NCBI GenBank assembly: GCA_002393895.1
Contig: DGUE01000135.1
Span: 1-9,196 of the forward strand
DNA from: Bacteroidales bacterium UBA4318
GTDB taxonomy: Bacteria; Bacteroidota; Bacteroidia; Bacteroidales; UBA932
Length of the DNA: 9,196 bases
Direction of reading: 5' to 3'
Shown here: one piece after another, positions 5,150 through 9,196 of the stretch
Numbering within the stretch: position 1 is the stretch's first letter
How the letters are laid out: each line of letters opens with the position of its first letter
Notes under the pieces: generated by a model
What the model saw: only the letters and a program-made list of their open reading frames with translations
The model's database searches: none
What the model was told of the DNA's origin: nothing
Position numbers and translations under genes: made by a program

Positions 5150-6822
5150 GACGTATTTTATTCATAGCCTTGGCAGCCCTCTCCGTTGCCTGCACCAAAA
5201 CCGAGTACAAGTATGAGTATGCATACAAAGAACCCGAACTCGGCAGCCTGTCTGTTTCTTCGGTAACGGCACAATCCGTTCTCCTTGAAGGAAGTGTCTC
5301 CCGGGATGGTGGCCAGACGGTCTCGGAAAGGGGATTTTATCTGTCCACCAGTTCATTTAAAAACGAACCGCCGTCATCCGCCAGGAAAATCGTAGCCCAG
5401 GATCCTTCCGGCGAAGGAAAGTTCAGCATGGAGATTACGGGGCTTATGCAGGGAACCACATACTATGTGTGCTCATACGCAATTAACAGTATCGGCAAAA
5501 CCTTCTCTGCTACCAAGACCTTCTCGACAAAGAGAACGGCAAAGGTTATTCTGGGGGATGTTGAAGCGGAGACTCTGTCTATCCTGAAAACGGAGAACTC
5601 CAGCGATCACGACTACGATTACGATTTGGACCTGAAGTTTTCTGTGAGTTTCGAAGATGTGGGTTCGTTTGTTTCTGCCGGCGTTTGTGTGGATGGGTAT
5701 GAATACACCTATGGCGAAACTCTTCCTTCTACAGACGCCACGAGCATTATCGTAAAATGCACTACCCCGTATTACAATACCGGAGAAATAAAGATTAATG
5801 CCTTTGCCTTCGCAAACGACAGGAACGGCAACAGGGTGGTGTCTGAAAGCCGTGATATCTCATTTTCCGCTATGGGCGTATCCCTCCGTCCGGAAGCTAA
5901 AGTTTCTGAAACAGACTGGTATTCCGAACCGGACAAGAATTATTACATTCATTATTTCGAAATTGGTGTCCGGGTCATAACCGGTGGTGCGAACATCAGC
6001 GAGCTCGGCGTTTTCCCAACAAGCACCTACAAAACAGTGTCATTTACACCCGGGTCTTTTCAGGACAACACTTACTATAGTACTATTGAAACAATAAAAA
6101 GCGCCAACAAAGAAGAAACGTTGTCGGCATACGGAAAGGGCAGGCTGAAAAACGGAATGGATTTTTATGCCTGGGATTTCAAAACCGGAGCGAATACTGC
6201 GACATCCTCATTTGGAACGGGCACGAGTTATGAAGTCTTTTTCTCGGAAGATTTTACCGATGGACTGGGAAAATTCACCGCAACCGCAGATACCCTGGGT
6301 TCATATGTATGGGAGTGGGATTCCGCCAACAAAACATTGAAGGCAAATGCATATTCCGGAGGGGCAAACCGCGCCGCAAAGACGTCGTGCATCTCCAACA
6401 CCATCGATCTTAGGAACCGCAAGATGGCGTACTTCCTGTTTAGCGCAAGTTCGAAGTATTTTACGACTTTGAACGAAGACGTCGCCCTTTCCATCTATTC
6501 AAGCAATGACGACAAATGGTACACGGTTTCTTTAGGCCTGACCAACGACAAGGGCTGGGAAAGCAAAATATTAAATTTGAGCGAGTTCATCGGAGATGAA
6601 ATCAAAATAGCATTCAGATACAAAAGCTCCGAGGCGTCCTGCGGATCCATTTTGATCGACAATATAGAATTGTTTTCTTTGGAAAACGGGGCGTCCAACA
6701 CATCTTCCGCCGCCGCCAGGCTGGCGAGAATAAACGCGGCATCGACGCGTGTAAATGAGAAAGAACAGGCAACTATAAACAAGACTCAATATGAAAACAC
6801 CCGTAGGAAAAGTCTCCGCTGA
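5146..6822 (+). CDS. Outer-membrane lipoprotein with Fn3-like and choice-of-anchor J (jelly-roll) domains
   Basis: This 558-residue predicted lipoprotein begins MRRILFIALAALSVAC, with lipidation expected at Cys16. The tract after it is rich in Tyr and Lys/Glu. Residues about 33-129 look like the Bacteroidetes surface Fn3/Ig-like domain: ERGFYLSTS, then MEITGLMQGTTYYV, then SIGKTF, then TKTFSTK. Residues about 130-360 form a beta-rich region I do not recognise. Residues about 362-510 resemble a choice-of-anchor J jelly roll: SEDFTDGLGKF, YVWEWD, IAFRYKSSEASCGS and the closing IDNIEL (504-509). Such domains usually bind carbohydrate or surfaces. A hydrophilic tail (515-558) follows, ending in TRRKSLR, unusual after this fold. 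Its ATG overlaps the upstream stop, and its end overlaps the next gene by 32 bases, so it belongs to the cassette. Its DNA looks more AT-rich than the flanking housekeeping genes. A role holding or displaying the modified peptide is a guess. Confidence 0.8.
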   Translation: MRRILFIALAALSVACTKTEYKYEYAYKEPELGSLSVSSVTAQSVLLEGSVSRDGGQTVSERGFYLSTSSFKNEPPSSARKIVAQDPSGEGKFSMEITGLMQGTTYYVCSYAINSIGKTFSATKTFSTKRTAKVILGDVEAETLSILKTENSSDHDYDYDLDLKFSVSFEDVGSFVSAGVCVDGYEYTYGETLPSTDATSIIVKCTTPYYNTGEIKINAFAFANDRNGNRVVSESRDISFSAMGVSLRPEAKVSETDWYSEPDKNYYIHYFEIGVRVITGGANISELGVFPTSTYKTVSFTPGSFQDNTYYSTIETIKSANKEETLSAYGKGRLKNGMDFYAWDFKTGANTATSSFGTGTSYEVFFSEDFTDGLGKFTATADTLGSYVWEWDSANKTLKANAYSGGANRAAKTSCISNTIDLRNRKMAYFLFSASSKYFTTLNEDVALSIYSSNDDKWYTVSLGLTNDKGWESKILNLSEFIGDEIKIAFRYKSSEASCGSILIDNIELFSLENGASNTSSAAARLARINAASTRVNEKEQATINKTQYENTRRKSLR

Positions 6823-7063
6823 AGAGCGGGACGCGATTCAAGCGCTTTTTGAAAGAAAAAACGGATTGGCCGAGCTTGCCAAAATCGTAAGCGTCGACAA
6901 TGCCCTCCTATATGAAAAGCTCGTGAAGGACATGGGCGAAACAACCACTCGCTTCCAGAGATGGTGGGAAGATATGTCGGCCAAATACCAGTGGCGCTCC
7001 TCTGCAAAAGGCAACTGGGAAATCAACTTTGATACGTGTGAGATTTTCTTGAACGAACCCTGA
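6791..7063 (+). CDS. CXXX repeat peptide modification system accessory protein
   Basis: This small 90-residue soluble protein has no signal peptide or membrane segment. The N-terminal part is a charged helical region (AEERDAIQALFERKNGLAEL, then LLYEKLVKDMGE). The C-terminal part is aromatic-rich: FQRWWEDMSAKYQW, then GNWEINFDTCEIFL. It has a single cysteine, so it is not an Fe-S protein. The pattern fits my memory of the roughly 90-residue family that always accompanies CXXX-repeat maturases (TIGR04116). It may help bind the precursor, like the small recognition proteins of other RiPP systems, but no such motif is visible and this is inference. The gene starts inside the tail of the lipoprotein gene, 32 bases before that gene's stop, in a different frame. 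It is the last gene of the cassette, 22 bases before the terminator hairpin. The ATG at 6791 is the only sensible start. Confidence 0.85.
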   Translation: MKTPVGKVSAEERDAIQALFERKNGLAELAKIVSVDNALLYEKLVKDMGETTTRFQRWWEDMSAKYQWRSSAKGNWEINFDTCEIFLNEP

Positions 7064-7085
7064 AAAACTCCTCGTATTTTCTATG

Positions 7086-7113
7086 CGCCCGGCTTTTAAA
7101 GTCGGGCGTTTTT
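7086..7113 (+). terminator. Intrinsic terminator closing the CXXX-peptide cassette
   Basis: CGCCCGGCT (7086-7094) pairs with AGTCGGGCG (7100-7108) to form a nine-pair stem with one G-U wobble. The loop is TTTAA, and five T residues follow at 7109-7113. It lies 22 bases after the accessory gene's stop and just before the dnaE promoter, separating the two transcripts. Confidence 0.88.
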
Positions 7114-7116
7114 GTA

Positions 7117-7124
7117 TATCTTTG
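7117..7124 (+). promoter_or_regulatory. Bacteroidetes-type -7 promoter element before dnaE
   Basis: TATCTTTG matches TAnnTTTG and lies just after the terminator T-run, with the dnaE ATG at 7132. Only seven bases separate the element from the start codon, so the transcript would have almost no leader. No clear -33 element is visible, since that position falls in the terminator stem. Confidence 0.55.
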
Positions 7125-7131
7125 TAAGACT

Positions 7132-9196
7132 ATGGCAAGTTTCGTACCCCTTCATGTCCATACGGAGTATTCCATCCTCGATGGGATGTCCAACATAAAG
7201 AAGCTCTTCGCCCGTGCGGACGAGCTCAAGATGCCGGGTCTGGCAATCACGGACCACGGCAACATGTATGGTGTGAAGGAGTTCTTCGACGTCAGCCAGA
7301 AATACCCCGATATCAAGCCCATACTGGGCTGCGAGGCCTACGTAACCCAGCACTACGACCATCACCTCAAGGATAACGAGCACAGCAAATACTATCACCT
7401 CATCCTGCTGGCCAAGAACTATCAGGGCTACAAGAACCTGATGAAGATAGTCTCCACCGGCCACATCGAGGGAATGTACTACGGCAAGCCGCGCGTCAGC
7501 CACGAGGTAATCGAGAAATACCACGAAGGGCTCATCTGCTCCTCCGCCTGCATCGCCGGCGAGATTCCCCGCTGCATCCTGGCGGGAGATATGGACGGTG
7601 CCGACAAGGCAATCGAGTGGCACAAGCGCGTCTTCGGCGAGGATTACTATCTCGAGGTGATGCTCCATAAGACCGAGGTTCCCGGCCTCAGCCTGGACCT
7701 CTACCACAACCAGCAGAAGGTAAACGAGGCCATCTTCGAGCTCGCTAAAAAGCACGGGGTCAAGGTGGTGGCCACGAACGACACGCACTTTGTCCGCCGG
7801 GACGACGGCCCCGCGCACGACCGCCTCATCTGCCTCACCACCAACGCGATGGTCAGCGACCCCAAGCGCCTCCGCTACACCCAGCAGGAGTACCTGAAGA
7901 GCGAGGACGAGATGCTGGCCCTGTTCCCGGAGCACCCGGAGGCCATCTTCAACACCCGCGAGGTGATGGAGAAGGTGGAGCGCTACAATATCAACAGCGC
8001 CCACGTCCTTCCCAAATTCACCATCGACCCAGGCTTCCTGAAGGAGATAGACAAGTACCTGGCGCTCTATAAAGAGGTGATCGACCGCGGCCGCAACGAC
8101 GAAAAAGGCAACTACCGCGGGGATGAGTTCTGCAAGTCCGTAGCATTCCTCTGCCATCTCACCTGGGAAGGCGCCCGCGAGCGTTATGGGAGCGCGATTG
8201 ACACCGACGGGGCCCTTCGCGAACGCATCGACTTCGAGCTGAAGACCATCTCCTACATGGGCTTCCCGGACTACTTCCTCATAGTCCAGGACTTCATCAA
8301 CTGGGCCAAGCGTAACGGCATCTCAGTGGGCCCCGGGCGAGGCAGCGCTGCCGGCAGCGTGGTGTCCTACTGCCTCCGAATCACCAACCTGGACCCAGTC
8401 AAGTACGACCTCCTCTTCGAGCGCTTCCTGAACCCTGAGCGAATCAGCATGCCGGATATCGACGTGGACTTCGACGACGAGGGCCGCTACCGCGTGATAC
8501 AGTACGTGCAGGACCTCTACGGCGCCGATCACATCTCCCACGTCATCACCTTCGGCACAATGGCCGCCAAGCTCGCCGTAAAGGACGTGGCGCGCGTGAG
8601 CGACCTGAACCTGAACGAGAGCAACCGGCTCACCAAACTCATCCCGGATCGGGCCTTCGTGGTCAAGGAAAACGGTGTGGACGTGGAGAAGAAGCCCACG
8701 CTCGAGAACTGCTTCAAATACGTCCCAGAGCTCAAGAAAGAGTACGAGGAAGGCGAACCGCTGGTGCGCGAGGTGCTGGAATACGCCAAGCGCCTGGAAG
8801 GCTGCGTCCGTCAGGTAGGCATCCACGCCTGCGCGATGATCATCGGCCGCGGCAACCTCACGGACTACATCCCCATCACCATGGGCGAAGACAAGGCCAC
8901 CGGCCAGAAGGTGTGGGTGAGCCAGTACGAAGGCTCCCAGATCGAGGACGTGGGAATGCTGAAGATGGACTTCCTCGGCCTCAAGACCCTGAGCATCATC
9001 TCCCGCTGCCTGGATCTCATCAAGAAACGCAATCCCAAGGCCCTGCCGGCGGATTTCGACATAGAAAACATCCCCATCGACGACCCGGCAACCTTCGACC
9101 TCTACTCCCGAGGGGACACCAAATCCGTGTTCCAGTTTGAATCCGGCGGCATGCGCGAATGGCTGATGAAGCTGCACCCCGAGCGCTTCGAGGACC
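7132..9196 (+). CDS. dnaE: DNA polymerase III alpha subunit, N-terminal 688 codons (3' end outside window)
   Basis: This is the catalytic subunit of the replicative DNA polymerase. The frame is open from the ATG at 7132 to the window edge. It begins with a PHP domain: LHVHTEYSILDG (His8, His10), then AITDHGNMYG (Asp41, His42), and later NDTHFVRRDD. The polymerase palm follows, with ISVGPGRGSAAGSVVSYCL and MPDIDVDFDD. Asp442 and Asp444 match the catalytic pair Asp401 and Asp403 of E. coli DnaE, and Asp613 in KMDFLGLKTL matches Asp555. The fingers region is entered with VRQVGIHACAMII. The remaining C-terminal part (rest of fingers, helix-hairpin-helix, OB fold) lies beyond the window. It appears to have its own promoter and is separated from the peptide cassette by a terminator. 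All motifs seen are intact, so it should be a working housekeeping gene. Long minus-strand open frames across it are codon-bias shadows. Confidence 0.97.
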   Translation, partial: MASFVPLHVHTEYSILDGMSNIKKLFARADELKMPGLAITDHGNMYGVKEFFDVSQKYPDIKPILGCEAYVTQHYDHHLKDNEHSKYYHLILLAKNYQGYKNLMKIVSTGHIEGMYYGKPRVSHEVIEKYHEGLICSSACIAGEIPRCILAGDMDGADKAIEWHKRVFGEDYYLEVMLHKTEVPGLSLDLYHNQQKVNEAIFELAKKHGVKVVATNDTHFVRRDDGPAHDRLICLTTNAMVSDPKRLRYTQQEYLKSEDEMLALFPEHPEAIFNTREVMEKVERYNINSAHVLPKFTIDPGFLKEIDKYLALYKEVIDRGRNDEKGNYRGDEFCKSVAFLCHLTWEGARERYGSAIDTDGALRERIDFELKTISYMGFPDYFLIVQDFINWAKRNGISVGPGRGSAAGSVVSYCLRITNLDPVKYDLLFERFLNPERISMPDIDVDFDDEGRYRVIQYVQDLYGADHISHVITFGTMAAKLAVKDVARVSDLNLNESNRLTKLIPDRAFVVKENGVDVEKKPTLENCFKYVPELKKEYEEGEPLVREVLEYAKRLEGCVRQVGIHACAMIIGRGNLTDYIPITMGEDKATGQKVWVSQYEGSQIEDVGMLKMDFLGLKTLSIISRCLDLIKKRNPKALPADFDIENIPIDDPATFDLYSRGDTKSVFQFESGGMREWLMKLHPERFED

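Noticed and set aside
7096..8157. Long minus-strand open frames across dnaE (also 8323-9177)
   Set aside because: They lie opposite a conserved dnaE and arise from its codon usage. The translated products are Val/Ala/His-rich with no family character.

Overview
The window looks like chromosomal DNA from a member of the Bacteroidales, probably an uncultured gut or rumen lineage with a moderately GC-rich genome. The evidence is the DUF4923-type secreted protein, Bacteroidetes-style promoter elements of the form TAnnTTTG, start codons mostly without Shine-Dalgarno sequences, lipoproteins with Bacteroidetes-like signal regions, and a ThiL-like protein with the Bacteroidetes form of the PLKHLGYKA core. 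The genus cannot be fixed from the sequence alone. Every gene is on the + strand and no gap between genes exceeds about 90 bases.

Left flank (1-2296): the 3' end of glycyl-tRNA synthetase (glyS), a short dispersed palindromic repeat, a ThiL/AIR-synthase-like protein that has lost most of its acidic active-site motifs, and a secreted DUF4923-type protein. Right flank (7117-9196): a promoter and the first 688 codons of dnaE (DNA polymerase III alpha), running off the window.

Between the flanks (2383-7063) is a compact five-gene cassette for making a peptide natural product. It has a promoter in front and an intrinsic terminator behind. The genes are: (1) a 233-residue precursor with 43 cysteines, mostly spaced exactly four residues apart (CXXX repeats), behind a twin-arginine and lipobox leader; (2) a radical SAM/SPASM peptide maturase; (3) a protein with a SPASM-like domain but no radical SAM cluster motif; (4) a large lipoprotein with an Fn3-like and a jelly-roll (choice-of-anchor J) domain; (5) a 90-residue Trp-rich accessory protein. 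Genes 1, 2, 3 and 5 match, from memory of family definitions, the little-studied 'CXXX repeat peptide modification system' (NCBIfam/TIGRFAM models around TIGR04115, TIGR04116 and TIGR04119). Genes 2-5 overlap or abut, which suggests coupled translation.

The working model is an inference. The precursor is modified in the cytoplasm by the radical SAM enzyme with its two partners, exported folded through Tat, lipidated at Cys39, and possibly moved to the cell surface by the K-E-E sequence after that cysteine. This would be a membrane-anchored, massively cysteine-rich RiPP rather than a diffusible peptide. The cassette has no peptidase or dedicated ABC transporter, which fits this. No experimental product or function can be read from the sequence.
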